Below, piece by piece: positions 25,867 through 35,384 of a stretch of 64,000 nucleotides of DNA. Source of the stretch: Sulfurimonas sp. SAG-AH-194-L11 (GTDB lineage: Bacteria; Campylobacterota; Campylobacteria; Campylobacterales; Sulfurimonadaceae); assembly GCF_029215995.1 (NCBI RefSeq), contig NZ_JAEMVB010000007.1, positions 1 to 64,000 on the forward strand, written 5' to 3'. Below the pieces are notes generated by a model. That model was not told where the DNA came from, ran no database searches, and saw only the letters and a list, made by a program, of their open reading frames with translations. Position numbers and translations under genes: made by a program. Each line of letters opens with the position of its first letter. Within the stretch, counting starts at the first letter, position 1.

Positions 25867-26474
25867 AAGTTTTTCTCTATAATTTTGTGCATTGCATTAA
25901 AAAGTAAGTGGGGATTTATGGTAGCATTTATAAAAAGAGCTTGCAACTTATCTGCATCGCCCCCTGTAAGAATTATGGGTAGTTTATGACTCAGTACTTC
26001 ACTATAAAGTAGTTTTAAATAACCATAACTTATCGCATCTTGAGAGTTTTTTGCTAAGGAGTTGGGATTTAGAGAGAAGTTAAATGCATAGTCGAGTGCA
26101 GGAGAGATATCTTTGTAAGTTTTCTGCATTGCATTAACTCCAGGGTAGATAAATCCACCCTCAAATGTAGACTCTCTCACTACATCCACTGTAATAGCAC
26201 TTCCTGCATCTATTATAATGCCATTATTAACAGCTTCGCAGGCTACAATTCTATCTATACCCATAGTTTCATAATAGCTATCTCTATTGACAAAGGAACT
26301 TAAATCTATCCAGTTATCTAGTAGTGCTAGTTTAGAGTTAACACTGCTATTTACAGAGATATAATAAACTTTTTCTTTAATAGTTTCAGGGTGAAACACT
26401 CCAACACTTCTCTTATACTCATCAGATTCATCTAAAAAGTGATACGAAGTATTACCAATGTCACAAAGAAGCAT
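25863..26474 (-). CDS. coaX: Type III pantothenate kinase
   Basis: The protein has 203 residues from the ATG at 26474; that ATG forms a TAATG with the upstream stop, while a GTG 15 bases earlier is a weaker option. It shows the ASKHA phosphate loop 'LLCDIGNTSYHF', 'GIDRIVACEA' and 'IIDAGSAITVDVV', then 'GGFIYPGV'. It phosphorylates pantothenate in CoA synthesis using K+/NH4+ and ATP. It is short for the family (usually about 220-255 aa), but all motifs are present. Coupled to the ABC exporter genes by overlap, without functional link. Confidence 0.93.
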   Translation of the reverse strand: MLLCDIGNTSYHFLDESDEYKRSVGVFHPETIKEKVYYISVNSSVNSKLALLDNWIDLSSFVNRDSYYETMGIDRIVACEAVNNGIIIDAGSAITVDVVRESTFEGGFIYPGVNAMQKTYKDISPALDYAFNFSLNPNSLAKNSQDAISYGYLKLLYSEVLSHKLPIILTGGDADKLQALFINATINPHLLFNAMHKIIEKNL

Positions 26475-26794
26475 TACTGAATTTTCCACCCTGCTTCTTT
26501 AAACGCCAACTTTGCTTTTGAGCATAAAGGAGCATCAATAAAGATAATCTTATGTTTAAAGTTATGCTCACAATAGAGTGTAAGTTTTGCATAAATCTCT
26601 TGAAACTTATGAACATCTTTCATCAAAATTCTACTCTTTTGACTCACTGCAAATATAGCCCAAAAGTAACCTTTGATATCAGTTGCTTTATAGATTTTTA
26701 TCTTATTTCTTATACCCAACTCTTTTGGAGCTATCTCTAACATCTTTTTATAAATTTTCCCTTTTTTTCTAAGGGAGTCTACTACCATTTGCAT
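26474..26794 (-). CDS. Conserved-looking hypothetical protein, 106 aa
   Basis: The 106-residue protein is basic (many Lys) and shows no signal peptide or membrane segment. Residues 10-30 look like a helix, with later beta-like stretches ('YFWAIFAVSQKSRILM', 'HKIIFIDAPLCSKA'). The family is not recognised. It ends in a TAATG junction with coaX, so it is probably real and cotranscribed. DNA-binding cannot be claimed. Confidence 0.6.
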   Translation of the reverse strand: MQMVVDSLRKKGKIYKKMLEIAPKELGIRNKIKIYKATDIKGYFWAIFAVSQKSRILMKDVHKFQEIYAKLTLYCEHNFKHKIIFIDAPLCSKAKLAFKEAGWKIQ

Positions 26795-26830
26795 ATTTAT
26801 GTTTTTGCCTTTAAAACTGTTTGGGCTATT

Positions 26831-28765
26831 TTACCATCTTCTCTTTGAATTTATCGCCTCGATCACATTTTTTAAGTTTTTATCTTTAGAAAAACAGAGT
26901 CTAATTGTACAGGCCAAATAGTCATCATACTTCTCTTCTTTAGTAAGTACATAAGGATAGTTAATCCTTTTTATCTCTTGTTTATGTTCTAACAAGTTCT
27001 TTTTCTTACTTTTTAAAGTAGTAACTTTTAACTGCTGCATAAGATATGCTTTTGCTAACGCCGGTGCATCTGAGAGTTTAAACTTAAGTGCATCTTCTTG
27101 AAGTTCAAGTGTTGCTAATGCCAGCTTTTCATAACGGAATGAAGCCTTTAATGATGCTATATTTATAATGTTTTGTAGCATCTTAGAGAGTGGTGAAATA
27201 TAGTACTTATCTATCAAACCTGCTTTAATATTTAACTTGTCATCACTTAAGTACCAAACTCCTTTTTTATAAAACTTAGAGTTAGCATGGTTGAGAAGAT
27301 ACTCAGCAAAATCTAGTCTGTTTTTATCATAATCTACTTCATATCCAGCTATAAGTGCCCCTATAAAAAAGCTATAGTCTTCTAAAAGACCTTTTTGAGT
27401 TGGTGTGACTCCGATGATAGTCTGATGATATAAGTCATAGTTTTTAAACATAAGGTCTGTTAAGGCTTGGAGTGTTTTGTCTGCTTTTTTCTTATACTTT
27501 TTATCTATATATGAGGCACTATAGAGTGCTTCAATCATCAAAGCATTCCATGCAGTATTTATCTTTTTATCTATAAAGGGATACTCTTTTTTTGCACGCA
27601 CTTTAAGAAGTTTTTTTCGCATCTTTTCAAAGTTTTTAGGGCGTGCATCATCATAAATGTTAAGATGCATTTTCCCCTCAAAGTTTTCAATATACTTCAC
27701 ACCACTCCCTTGCAACTCTTTTTGTGAAAACACAAAATATGCACCCTCCACATGCTTAGTATCTGCATCACTAGCAGAATAGTATAAGTTATTTTTCACA
27801 TAGCGTTTATCTAGCATCGATATAGTTTCAGTTACTACATTTTTATAGAGTTTTTTACCGGTTTTAAGATATGCTCTCACATAAAGGGGAATTAATTCGG
27901 CTTGATCATACAACATTTTTTCATAATGAGGTATCTCCCATGCTGCATCTACTGTATAGCGGAAAAATCCACCCTCAACTTGGTCGTACAAACCTCTCAA
28001 AGCCATAATATCTAGCATTTCATAGGCATACTCATCTAAATCTTCATCACCATTTATCTCAGCTAAGTCCATCATTAAAGAGAGTTTTGCAGCCTCAGGA
28101 AATTTTCGTCCTTGTCCAAAACCACCATATATTTCATCAAAGTTTTCTTTTAAAGATTCACTCAATGTATTGACAGAGATATCTGAATCTTCTGCTGTTT
28201 CATATACTACTGGTGCATTTATGACTTTTTGAATTTGGGCTAACTCTTTTTGAAAAGTAGCATCATTCTTTTTATACTTATCACCTAATCTTTTTAAAAG
28301 AGTATCTAGCCCCTCTGAGTAAGACTGCCTATGTGCAGGTATATATGTTCCAGCATAAAAAACTTTTTTATCCGCTGTCATAAACATACTTAGTGGCCAA
28401 CCACCAGCATGATGCTTCATTTTAAGATAGACTTCTTGATAGAGCGTATCTAAATGAGGCATCTCTTCACGGTCAACTTTGATAGATATAAAGTACTTGT
28501 TAAAAAGTTTTGCAAGTTTTTTATCAGAAAAAGACTCCTCTTGCATCACATGGCACCAGTGACAAGTTGAATATCCTAGTGATAAAAAGATAGCCTTATT
28601 CTCTTTTTTTGCTCTTTTAAATGCAGCATCACCCCATGGCATCCAATCTACGGGGTCATGCTTATGTGCTAGCAGATAAGGAGAAGTTTCTTGTGCGAGA
28701 GCATTCGTAAATTCTTTGGCATTGAGTGTAAATAGAAGTAGTGTGATTAAAAGTAATATTTTCAT
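26831..28765 (-). CDS. YyaL/SSP411-family thioredoxin-domain protein, secreted copy
   Basis: The 644-residue paralogue of the cytosolic protein at 15273-17207 has a signal peptide (residues 1-16, [16 protein letters not shown]), then the DUF255 thioredoxin domain with CHWCH (C68, C71) and the epimerase-like barrel. It should act in the periplasm. Upstream lies a TTTTACA copy, 9 nt from TATAAT; that -10 would start transcription only a few bases before the ATG, so the mRNA would be nearly leaderless. No clear ribosome-binding site is seen. Confidence 0.88.
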   Translation of the reverse strand: MKILLLITLLLFTLNAKEFTNALAQETSPYLLAHKHDPVDWMPWGDAAFKRAKKENKAIFLSLGYSTCHWCHVMQEESFSDKKLAKLFNKYFISIKVDREEMPHLDTLYQEVYLKMKHHAGGWPLSMFMTADKKVFYAGTYIPAHRQSYSEGLDTLLKRLGDKYKKNDATFQKELAQIQKVINAPVVYETAEDSDISVNTLSESLKENFDEIYGGFGQGRKFPEAAKLSLMMDLAEINGDEDLDEYAYEMLDIMALRGLYDQVEGGFFRYTVDAAWEIPHYEKMLYDQAELIPLYVRAYLKTGKKLYKNVVTETISMLDKRYVKNNLYYSASDADTKHVEGAYFVFSQKELQGSGVKYIENFEGKMHLNIYDDARPKNFEKMRKKLLKVRAKKEYPFIDKKINTAWNALMIEALYSASYIDKKYKKKADKTLQALTDLMFKNYDLYHQTIIGVTPTQKGLLEDYSFFIGALIAGYEVDYDKNRLDFAEYLLNHANSKFYKKGVWYLSDDKLNIKAGLIDKYYISPLSKMLQNIINIASLKASFRYEKLALATLELQEDALKFKLSDAPALAKAYLMQQLKVTTLKSKKKNLLEHKQEIKRINYPYVLTKEEKYDDYLACTIRLCFSKDKNLKNVIEAINSKRRW

Positions 28766-28773
28766 AGTATAAG

Positions 28774-28806
28774 ATTATACATTTCAATTGTAAAATATGT
28801 GTTAAG
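28774..28806 (-). promoter_or_regulatory. Promoter candidate of the secreted YyaL gene, partial TTTTACA repeat
   Basis: On the minus strand: CTTAACA (28806-28800), CATA, TTTTACA (28795-28789), 9 nt, TATAAT (28779-28774). Spacing is the same as at the two other candidate sites, but one half-site matches only 5 of 7 bases. Weaker than the sites before soxX and the MBL gene. Confidence 0.35.
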
Positions 28807-29488
28807 TTGACACAATTTTTTTATGCTCAATCTTAAGTATCCTATCGCATAGAGGAAGCATCGCCTCATCATGTGTCACCATAATGACTGCTACATTTTG
28901 ATCAATTGCTATACGTTTGAGCATCTTTACAACATCAACGGAGCGTTCACTATCAAGAGCAGCAGTTGGTTCATCTGCTAAAATAATCTCTGGTTTATTT
29001 GCTAAAGCTCGAGCAATAGCGACTCTTTGGTTTTGTCCTCCTGAGAGTGACGAAGACATTTCATACGCCTTATCTGCGATATCAAAATACTCTAATAACT
29101 CCATAGCTTCTCTCTCTGACTCCTCTTTTGAGACACCATTTACCTGTGAAACTAAGGTTACATTCTCGATGATATTTAAAAAAGGGATGAGATAGTGAGA
29201 CTGAAAAATAAAACCAATTTTTTCACGGCGAATTTTTCGTGTCTCGTTCGTGAGCCACTCATTGTCATACACTTTCTCATCTCCTAGCCATATCTGCCCA
29301 CTCGTAGGCTCTTCAACACAACCTATCATCATAAGAAGTGTAGTTTTTCCTGCACCACTAGGTGCGATAAGTGCTACTAACTCCCCTTTGTTGACAAGAA
29401 AATCTGCATTATCTATTACATGGACTTCACTCTCACCCTTACCAAACTTTTTGACAAGATTTGTTACCTTTATACTCTGCTCTTTCAT
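28802..29488 (-). CDS. ABC transporter ATP-binding protein, MacB/LolD type
   Basis: The protein has 228 residues from the ATG at 29488; a longer upstream frame overlaps the permease and is not natural. Walker A APSGAGKTT (about 43-51), signature LSGGQNQRVAIA and Walker B 'EIILADEPTAALD' are intact, with His switch 'VTHDEA'. It is a stand-alone nucleotide-binding domain of the MacB/LolCDE class. It follows the permease by 2 bp, in an operon with adaptor and outer-membrane genes, so it should drive export or lipoprotein-like extrusion across the envelope. Confidence 0.93.
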   Translation of the reverse strand: MKEQSIKVTNLVKKFGKGESEVHVIDNADFLVNKGELVALIAPSGAGKTTLLMMIGCVEEPTSGQIWLGDEKVYDNEWLTNETRKIRREKIGFIFQSHYLIPFLNIIENVTLVSQVNGVSKEESEREAMELLEYFDIADKAYEMSSSLSGGQNQRVAIARALANKPEIILADEPTAALDSERSVDVVKMLKRIAIDQNVAVIMVTHDEAMLPLCDRILKIEHKKIVST

Positions 29489-29490
29489 AA

Positions 29491-30636
29491 TCAACCACCT
29501 ATTGCAGCTGCTGGATCTGCACTTATAACTTTTTTTACACCAACAAATGAAGATATAATAGACGCAATGATGACAACTAAAAAGAGCATCCATGCATCAG
29601 AAATCTCTAAAACTACTCTCTTTGGAAACTTTGAGTAGATGAGATGTGAGAAAACATTGCCAAATATAAATGCTAAAAAACCTAAGAGTAGTGTCTCTTG
29701 CACAATCATCTTTGTAATTACACTATTTGGTATACCAATTAACTTCATAATAGAAATCTCTTTCATCTTTTCTAAGGTCATAGTGTAGATGATAAGAGCA
29801 ATAATAATGGTAGAGACAAGCACTAGTATACCGGTAAAAAGTCCTATCTGTTTAGATGCTCTCTCTATAAGATTTTTTGTGAGTATATCTCTTTGTTCAT
29901 CTTTTGTATAGACACTATTATGTTTATAGCGTTTAATATTTTGTGCCACACTATCAACAGAGTATCCATCTTTAAGTGTCGCAACTATTGTATTTACCAT
30001 GGTGGCGTTTGTTGTCTGTATACCTCTGGCTCTATCACTACGTATACGAGAGTTTGAGTAGAGAAACTGTAACTCTTGTGCATCTTTAAGTGTAATGTAG
30101 ACAAGTGGGTCACCACCTGAAGATACTGTTCCCTTTGTAAGCCCTACTACCTTGTAACTGTTTCTTCCTAGTTTAATAGAATCATGCAGTTTGAAACCTA
30201 TCTCCTTACTTACCACTATCTCATAATGACTTCTTCTAATTTTTCTACCCTCTATAAGTCTTTTAGGATTTATAGCCTCTATCTCACCATAAGGGTCATA
30301 CCCTACAGCTACGACTCGAACAGGCTTATCTCCTTGAGGAAGTTGTATGTTTTGAAAAGTAAGTGCCGCGGTTTTATCGACTCCATCTATGACTCTTATA
30401 CTATTTTTAAGATCCTCATGCACACGTGATGCCTCTGCAAAGGGTCCTAGTGTGTTCTCTTGTACTATCCAAACATCAACAGCTAAGTCATCGAGTAGTA
30501 CTTCAGCATCTACAATCATCCCACGATATACACCTATCATGATAAGTACAATTCCTAAGAGCATGCCAACACCCATCGCAGTGACTATAAACTTACCAAA
30601 TGTATGTACTACATCTCTTTGTGCTAAATTTATCAT
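29491..30636 (-). CDS. FtsX/MacB-type permease
   Basis: The 381-residue protein has one membrane segment near residues 16-36, a large periplasmic domain (about 40-260) and three C-terminal helices ('LFTGILVLVSTIIIALIIYT', 'LLGFLAFIFGNVF', 'LFLVVIIASIISSFVG'), the four-helix MacB/LolC plan. The ATPase is separate, unlike MacB of E. coli. The operon order TolC-adaptor-permease-ATPase suggests a MacAB-TolC-like tripartite pump. Confidence 0.9.
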   Translation of the reverse strand: MINLAQRDVVHTFGKFIVTAMGVGMLLGIVLIMIGVYRGMIVDAEVLLDDLAVDVWIVQENTLGPFAEASRVHEDLKNSIRVIDGVDKTAALTFQNIQLPQGDKPVRVVAVGYDPYGEIEAINPKRLIEGRKIRRSHYEIVVSKEIGFKLHDSIKLGRNSYKVVGLTKGTVSSGGDPLVYITLKDAQELQFLYSNSRIRSDRARGIQTTNATMVNTIVATLKDGYSVDSVAQNIKRYKHNSVYTKDEQRDILTKNLIERASKQIGLFTGILVLVSTIIIALIIYTMTLEKMKEISIMKLIGIPNSVITKMIVQETLLLGFLAFIFGNVFSHLIYSKFPKRVVLEISDAWMLFLVVIIASIISSFVGVKKVISADPAAAIGG

Positions 30637-30637
30637 C

Positions 30638-31777
30638 TTAGTATACTTTCATGCCCTCTGTAAGAGCTCTTTTCTTTGACGAAGGTAGTAAAATATTTTG
30701 AATATCTTTTTTTTCCTCTATAGCAACCTCAGCATTACTAATCGCTAAAACCTTCACCTCTTTAAAGTGAGCCCGCATACCCTCTCTCACCCAAACACCA
30801 CTCTTTTTATCTTTATATATAAGTACAGATGTAGGAATTTTTACAACATTATGAAGATTTTTTGTGCTAATAATAACCTCTGCTTGCTCGTTCATATAAA
30901 AAGGAAGAGGGAGTTTCTCAAACGCCACATCTACTTCTCTTTCACCTGTAATAGCATCACTCTGAGCCACTATGCGTTTTACCCTACCTTTGTACTCTTT
31001 GTCTGAATGTGAACGCAGGGTGATAGTAGCTTTTTGGTTTAGTTGTACATCGCCACTTATCTTCTCGTCTATATAGGCCTTAACCCATACATCTTCTGGG
31101 TTTACAAGAGTGAGAATACTTTGTGACATCGCCACACTCTGTGCCACCTCTGCATCTTTAGAGATAATATACCCATCAACGGGAGCATATACCTTGTAGT
31201 TTTGTAGTTTGACTTCCAATGATTCAACACTCTTTTGTACACGTTTAATCTCTGTTTTAGCAGAGTCTATATGTGCGAGTGTAGCTGCCATCTGTGCCTC
31301 TATAGCTTTAAGGTCTGCTTTTGCTTTATCATACTCTGACTGCGAAGCAAAAGACTGTTTTTTAAGTTTTTTGTATCTATTGTATGTAACAAGGGCTAAA
31401 TCTCTTTGTGCATAGAGAGAATCTAGCTCTTTTTTTGAAGCGATAAGTTCTGATTCTGCTTTTACAACAGAGATTTTACTTTGTTGAAGTAAAATCGGTA
31501 AATCAACACTATCAAGCAGTGCTAAAAGATCACCTTTTTTCACCCACTCTCCCTCATCATATTTTATCTCTAAAATTTTAGCATTCACTCCTGCGGATAT
31601 TTTATAGATATTTTTTGCACCCACATTTCCTAGACCAAATACAGAGACATCTAACTCCCCTCTACTTGAGTCTATCATTTCATAACTGTTTTTAGGGATA
31701 AAAACTTTGTTATAAAAGAGAAATGCACCAAAAATTATGATTCCTAAGAGTATAAGATATTTGCTATATTTTTTCAC
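30638..31777 (-). CDS. HlyD/MacA-type periplasmic adaptor subunit
   Basis: The 379-residue protein has an N-terminal membrane anchor (about 7-24), a lipoyl half-motif pair ('AKILEIKYDEGEWVKKGDLL' and 'VYAPVDGYIISKDAEV'), a long coiled-coil hairpin (about 90-190) and beta-barrel domains. It should bridge the FtsX-type permease to the outer-membrane factor. Stop and start overlap the TolC gene by 4 bp, and the permease follows by 1 bp. Confidence 0.92.
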   Translation of the reverse strand: MKKYSKYLILLGIIIFGAFLFYNKVFIPKNSYEMIDSSRGELDVSVFGLGNVGAKNIYKISAGVNAKILEIKYDEGEWVKKGDLLALLDSVDLPILLQQSKISVVKAESELIASKKELDSLYAQRDLALVTYNRYKKLKKQSFASQSEYDKAKADLKAIEAQMAATLAHIDSAKTEIKRVQKSVESLEVKLQNYKVYAPVDGYIISKDAEVAQSVAMSQSILTLVNPEDVWVKAYIDEKISGDVQLNQKATITLRSHSDKEYKGRVKRIVAQSDAITGEREVDVAFEKLPLPFYMNEQAEVIISTKNLHNVVKIPTSVLIYKDKKSGVWVREGMRAHFKEVKVLAISNAEVAIEEKKDIQNILLPSSKKRALTEGMKVY

Positions 31778-33027
31778 TTTATTCTTCCTTGTAGATAGTG
31801 TAATCTGTTAATAGACATACTTTTTGAGTAGTAAGCCTCAAGTAGTCCTAACTCTGCATTTAAGACTAAAGATGTTGCATCTAAGACCTCAATATAAGTA
31901 GACAAGCCCTCTTCATAACGCCCATCAAGAACCTTTTTTGTCTCTGTTGCAGAGAGAAGTTGTGCCTCTTTAGCCTCTATGGTTTTCTTATAGCGTTGTA
32001 TGTCAATGAGAAGATTTTCTAACTCCTCTTTAAGAGCCAACTCTTGAGATGCTATCTGCTGTTTTGTAATTTGAGATGCTATCTCTGCCTTTTGTGTCTC
32101 AGCACTCACTCTTCCACCACTATATAGAGGAATATTAAGTGTCACACCGAGAAGTTTTGAGTCATAACTATTAAGGGTATCTATGTGACTATACGATGCA
32201 ATAGCATCTATCGAACCATAGTGAGATGCCTTTGTTGCCTTGTGTAGGAGTATATTTTTATCTCTATTTTGTGTGAGTATTTTAAGTTGATAGTTATTTT
32301 GTAGTATCTCTGACTCTATCGTATCTGCTTGAGATAACTCTCGTTGGAGTATACCCTCTTCTAAAGAGACATCATCTTGTATTTTTTCTCCCATATATAA
32401 AGAGAGGGAGTTTTTTGCCTTGTTAAAAGAGGCCTTTGCTGTAGAGAGATTCTCTTTAGCTATATAAACAGCAGATAAAAAACGACTTGCATCTGCCTTT
32501 GTCTTAAGTCCTTGTTCAACTAATGCCATAGCCTGTTCATAGTAGGCTTCTTTTGATTGTAAATCTTTTTGACGCACTTGTATCGCTTCATTTTGTACAA
32601 GCATCAACTCGTAAAATGAGTGTACCTTATAGACAAGAAGAGCCTTAAACTCTTCGAGTGAGAGCTTAGTTATATCCTCATCAATTTTACTTGCATCTAC
32701 CCTGTTTGTAGTAGTCGAAAAGTCCCAAATTTTCTGCTTGAGAGAAGCTCCAGCACTCCAACCACTATCGTCTATTGTATTAAAAGAGCCATTTACAGGA
32801 AATACAAAAGTCTGTAAAGCATTATAGTTTGCTTGAAGGTTTATCTGTGGTAAGTATGCTGAGAATGCAGACTTATAAGAGGAGTGTGACTGCTTTATTT
32901 TAAGTGAAAAAGATTGAACATCTGGATGGTTTTTTAGTGTCTTCTCTACTGCATGCTGAAGTGTAAGTGTTTGAGCACTTAATATTACTCCAAACAAAAG
33001 CAAACAAGATATCCTTATCATTTTCAT
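31774..33027 (-). CDS. TolC-family outer-membrane efflux protein (MacAB-type operon)
   Basis: The 417-residue protein has a signal peptide (about residues 1-18), repeated OEP domains with long helices (e.g. 'DVQSFSLKIKQSHSSYKSA') and 'GVTLNIPLYSGGRVSAE', a typical TolC barrel strand. It would form the outer-membrane exit duct. It is the first gene of the minus-strand exporter operon and divergent from a second TolC-family operon; the 240-bp gap between them holds the promoters. Confidence 0.92.
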   Translation of the reverse strand: MKMIRISCLLLFGVILSAQTLTLQHAVEKTLKNHPDVQSFSLKIKQSHSSYKSAFSAYLPQINLQANYNALQTFVFPVNGSFNTIDDSGWSAGASLKQKIWDFSTTTNRVDASKIDEDITKLSLEEFKALLVYKVHSFYELMLVQNEAIQVRQKDLQSKEAYYEQAMALVEQGLKTKADASRFLSAVYIAKENLSTAKASFNKAKNSLSLYMGEKIQDDVSLEEGILQRELSQADTIESEILQNNYQLKILTQNRDKNILLHKATKASHYGSIDAIASYSHIDTLNSYDSKLLGVTLNIPLYSGGRVSAETQKAEIASQITKQQIASQELALKEELENLLIDIQRYKKTIEAKEAQLLSATETKKVLDGRYEEGLSTYIEVLDATSLVLNAELGLLEAYYSKSMSINRLHYLQGRIK

Positions 33028-33055
33028 AACTCTACCTTTTAATTTTTCTATCCAT

Positions 33056-33076
33056 ATGATATTCTTTTAACGTTAA
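33056..33076 (-). promoter_or_regulatory. -10 candidate with adjacent palindrome in divergent efflux gap
   Basis: TATCAT (33061-33056, minus strand) is a -10 candidate for the MacAB-like operon. Five bases upstream lies the perfect palindrome TTAACGTTAA (33067-33076), followed by a further TTGTTAATAG half-site-like stretch. This is a plausible repressor site between the two efflux operons; no regulator gene is adjacent. Confidence 0.35.
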
Positions 33077-33198
33077 GTAATTGTTAATAGCCTTTACTGA
33101 TAAAATCTCTAGTTTAAGTAAAAAAACAGTATCCTAAGTGTTAATTTTAGGCTCTCCTCGTGATAAAAATAAAAATTAGCTTAAGTTTTTAAATGTTA

Positions 33199-33237
33199 TA
33201 TAATTATGATATATGTTTACAAATTATAAGTTATAAT
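33199..33237 (+). promoter_or_regulatory. -10 candidates for the RND efflux operon
   Basis: TATAAT occurs at 33199-33204 and again at 33232-33237; the second would start transcription about 24 bases before the ATG at 33268. The surrounding 33028-33267 gap is strongly AT-rich and shows no gene. Confidence 0.35.
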
Positions 33238-33267
33238 TTCGCCTTAATATACATATAAGGGATTCAA

Positions 33268-34626
33268 ATGAAAATAGTATTAATTTTGATGATAATACAA
33301 CAGTTATTGAGTGCTTCAACAGATTCACTTACACTTGATGAAGCTATTGTTTTACTTCAATCAAAAAACTTAGAGATAAAGGCTGCCTCGCTTGATGTAG
33401 ATATAGCCCAACAGGATGAGAAAAGTGTTTCAGGAATGGTTTGGGGTAAACTTGACTTTGTTCAAGATGCAGCACGAAGTAACGATGCTGGAAATGTTTT
33501 TGGTTTTAAACTTACTTCTCGTGAAGCTACTTTTGGGGACTTTGGGTTTGCAGATTCAAATTTACCTGTACAAACTGACCCCGCATATATGACTACACCG
33601 CCAGATAGTTTAAACTATCCTGACTCAAGAAACTTTTTTCAAAGCAAACTTCGTTATGAAGTACCACTTTTTACAGGTTTTGCACTCAGTTCGTATAGTG
33701 ACATCATGCACTCGATGACACAAATGAACAAGCTCAAAAAAGAGGAACTCATTAGTGCAAAAATATTTGATTTGAGAAAATCATATTACAATATGGCACT
33801 ACTTGAGAACTCTATCAAAAATTTATCTGTTATCCTCAAAAACATTGAAACATTAGAGGAGACAACTCAGAGTATGATAGATGTTGGTTATGCAAAAAAA
33901 ATAGACCTTTTAGAGGTAAAAGCAAAAAAAGGAAATGTTGAGAGACTTCTTGTACAGATGAAATCAAACCAAACACTTCTTTACCACTACATTAGCTTTT
34001 TACTCAATCAAAAAGTTTCAAATATCATAGCTCCTGACTCAGAAGTACCTATGCCTACTTTTAGTGATGAGAATATTCTAGCATCTAATCTAGATATTCA
34101 AAAAGCTGCTCTTGGTTTAGATATGAAAAAAAATGTACTCTCAGTTGACGAGGCTGCTTACTATCCAACTGTAGGAGCATTTGCTGAACTAGCGACTGCT
34201 GATAATACATTTTTGGGTGATGCAATAGATCACAAATCTTATACAGTAGGTGCAAGGTTACAATGGAATATCTTTAATGGTGGAAGTGATAGTGCTAAAA
34301 TCCAAAAGTCAAAGTTAGAACTACTAAAGATGCACTCTCAAGTTGCACTTGCTAAACATGGAGTTACACTTAAAGTAGCGAAGATAAGAACACAAATCAA
34401 AAGTGTAGAAGAGGAGATAAAATCTCTTAAAAAAGAGTTAGCACTTGCTGATGCTATCTATGAAAACTATGAAGGTCGATATAGAGAAAAACTTTCATCA
34501 ATGAATGATGTTATAATCAAGCAATCTCAACAGATAGAAAAAATACTACAACTACAAATTGCAAAAAACAAAAGAAATGAAAAAATCTTTGCTTTAGAAA
34601 AACTAGCAAACACAAAAGGAAATTAA
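33268..34626 (+). CDS. TolC-family outer-membrane efflux protein (RND operon)
   Basis: The 452-residue protein has a signal peptide (about 1-17), OEP-type helices and a barrel strand 'SYTVGARLQWNIFNGGSDS'. The N-terminal part (about 60-130) includes a longer barrel/loop segment than usual ('GNVFGFKLTSREATFGDF'). It should be the exit duct for the RND pump encoded next. It lies 1 bp before the adaptor gene. AAGGG lies upstream of the ATG. Confidence 0.92.
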   Translation: MKIVLILMIIQQLLSASTDSLTLDEAIVLLQSKNLEIKAASLDVDIAQQDEKSVSGMVWGKLDFVQDAARSNDAGNVFGFKLTSREATFGDFGFADSNLPVQTDPAYMTTPPDSLNYPDSRNFFQSKLRYEVPLFTGFALSSYSDIMHSMTQMNKLKKEELISAKIFDLRKSYYNMALLENSIKNLSVILKNIETLEETTQSMIDVGYAKKIDLLEVKAKKGNVERLLVQMKSNQTLLYHYISFLLNQKVSNIIAPDSEVPMPTFSDENILASNLDIQKAALGLDMKKNVLSVDEAAYYPTVGAFAELATADNTFLGDAIDHKSYTVGARLQWNIFNGGSDSAKIQKSKLELLKMHSQVALAKHGVTLKVAKIRTQIKSVEEEIKSLKKELALADAIYENYEGRYREKLSSMNDVIIKQSQQIEKILQLQIAKNKRNEKIFALEKLANTKGN

Positions 34627-34627
34627 G

Positions 34628-35374
34628 ATGAAGAAACTATTACTACTACTAGCATTAACAGGCTCACTTTTAGCAGAAACACTTACACTATCAGGAAGTG
34701 TAATATCTGATAATCAAAAAATGATAACAAGTCGTTTTATGGGCTTTGTAACAAATGTATATGTGAGTGAAGGTGAGAAAGTAAAAAGAGATCAAATTTT
34801 GTATACTATTGACTCACGAGAGATAGATTCAGCAGCACGTCAAAGTGAACTTAGTCTTCAAATGTATCAAAACCAGTACACAAATGTAAAACTAAATCTT
34901 GAACGCTACAAACGACTCTTAAAAAAAGATATGGTTTCAAAGTATGAAGTAGAAAACCTAGAACTAGCAGCACTCAACTTACAAGATATGATTAATATTG
35001 CTAAAGCAAGACTCCAAGAGGTAAAAAATCAATATAAATACTTAAATATAAAAGCTCCAAACAATGGTGTTATTGTTGCTAAAAATATTAAAGTCGGTGA
35101 GATGGCGATGCCAGGTATGCCTGCTGTAATTCTCTCAGATCTGAGTGACTTAAAAATTAGTGCAGAGATTCCAGAGAGTAATCTTTCACGTATTACTCAT
35201 GGGAAAAAAGTTATTATAAATATCCCATCACTCAAACTTAAAGCTATTGGAAAGATTTCAGCAATTATTCCTAACTCAAACCCTATGACACATACCTTTA
35301 AAATAAAAGTCTCTTTTAAAACAAATAATAAATCTGTATACCCAGGTATGTATGCAACTATCAGTATAAACTAA
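34628..35374 (+). CDS. RND-type periplasmic adaptor subunit (short)
   Basis: The 248-residue protein has a signal peptide (residues 1-16) and lipoyl halves ('VTNVYVSEGEKVKRDQILY' and 'IKAPNNGVIVAKNI'), a short coiled-coil hairpin (about 70-130) and a beta-barrel part. It is much shorter than AcrA (~380 aa) and seems to lack the membrane-proximal domain, as in some heavy-metal-type adaptors. It is likely coupled to the split RND pump downstream. Confidence 0.9.
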   Translation: MKKLLLLLALTGSLLAETLTLSGSVISDNQKMITSRFMGFVTNVYVSEGEKVKRDQILYTIDSREIDSAARQSELSLQMYQNQYTNVKLNLERYKRLLKKDMVSKYEVENLELAALNLQDMINIAKARLQEVKNQYKYLNIKAPNNGVIVAKNIKVGEMAMPGMPAVILSDLSDLKISAEIPESNLSRITHGKKVIINIPSLKLKAIGKISAIIPNSNPMTHTFKIKVSFKTNNKSVYPGMYATISIN

Positions 35375-35384
35375 GGTGCCTACA

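Noticed and set aside
24961-26489. Functional link of coaX to the ABC-2 exporter through their overlaps
   Set aside because: Short overlaps are general in this genome and no shared pathway is known.
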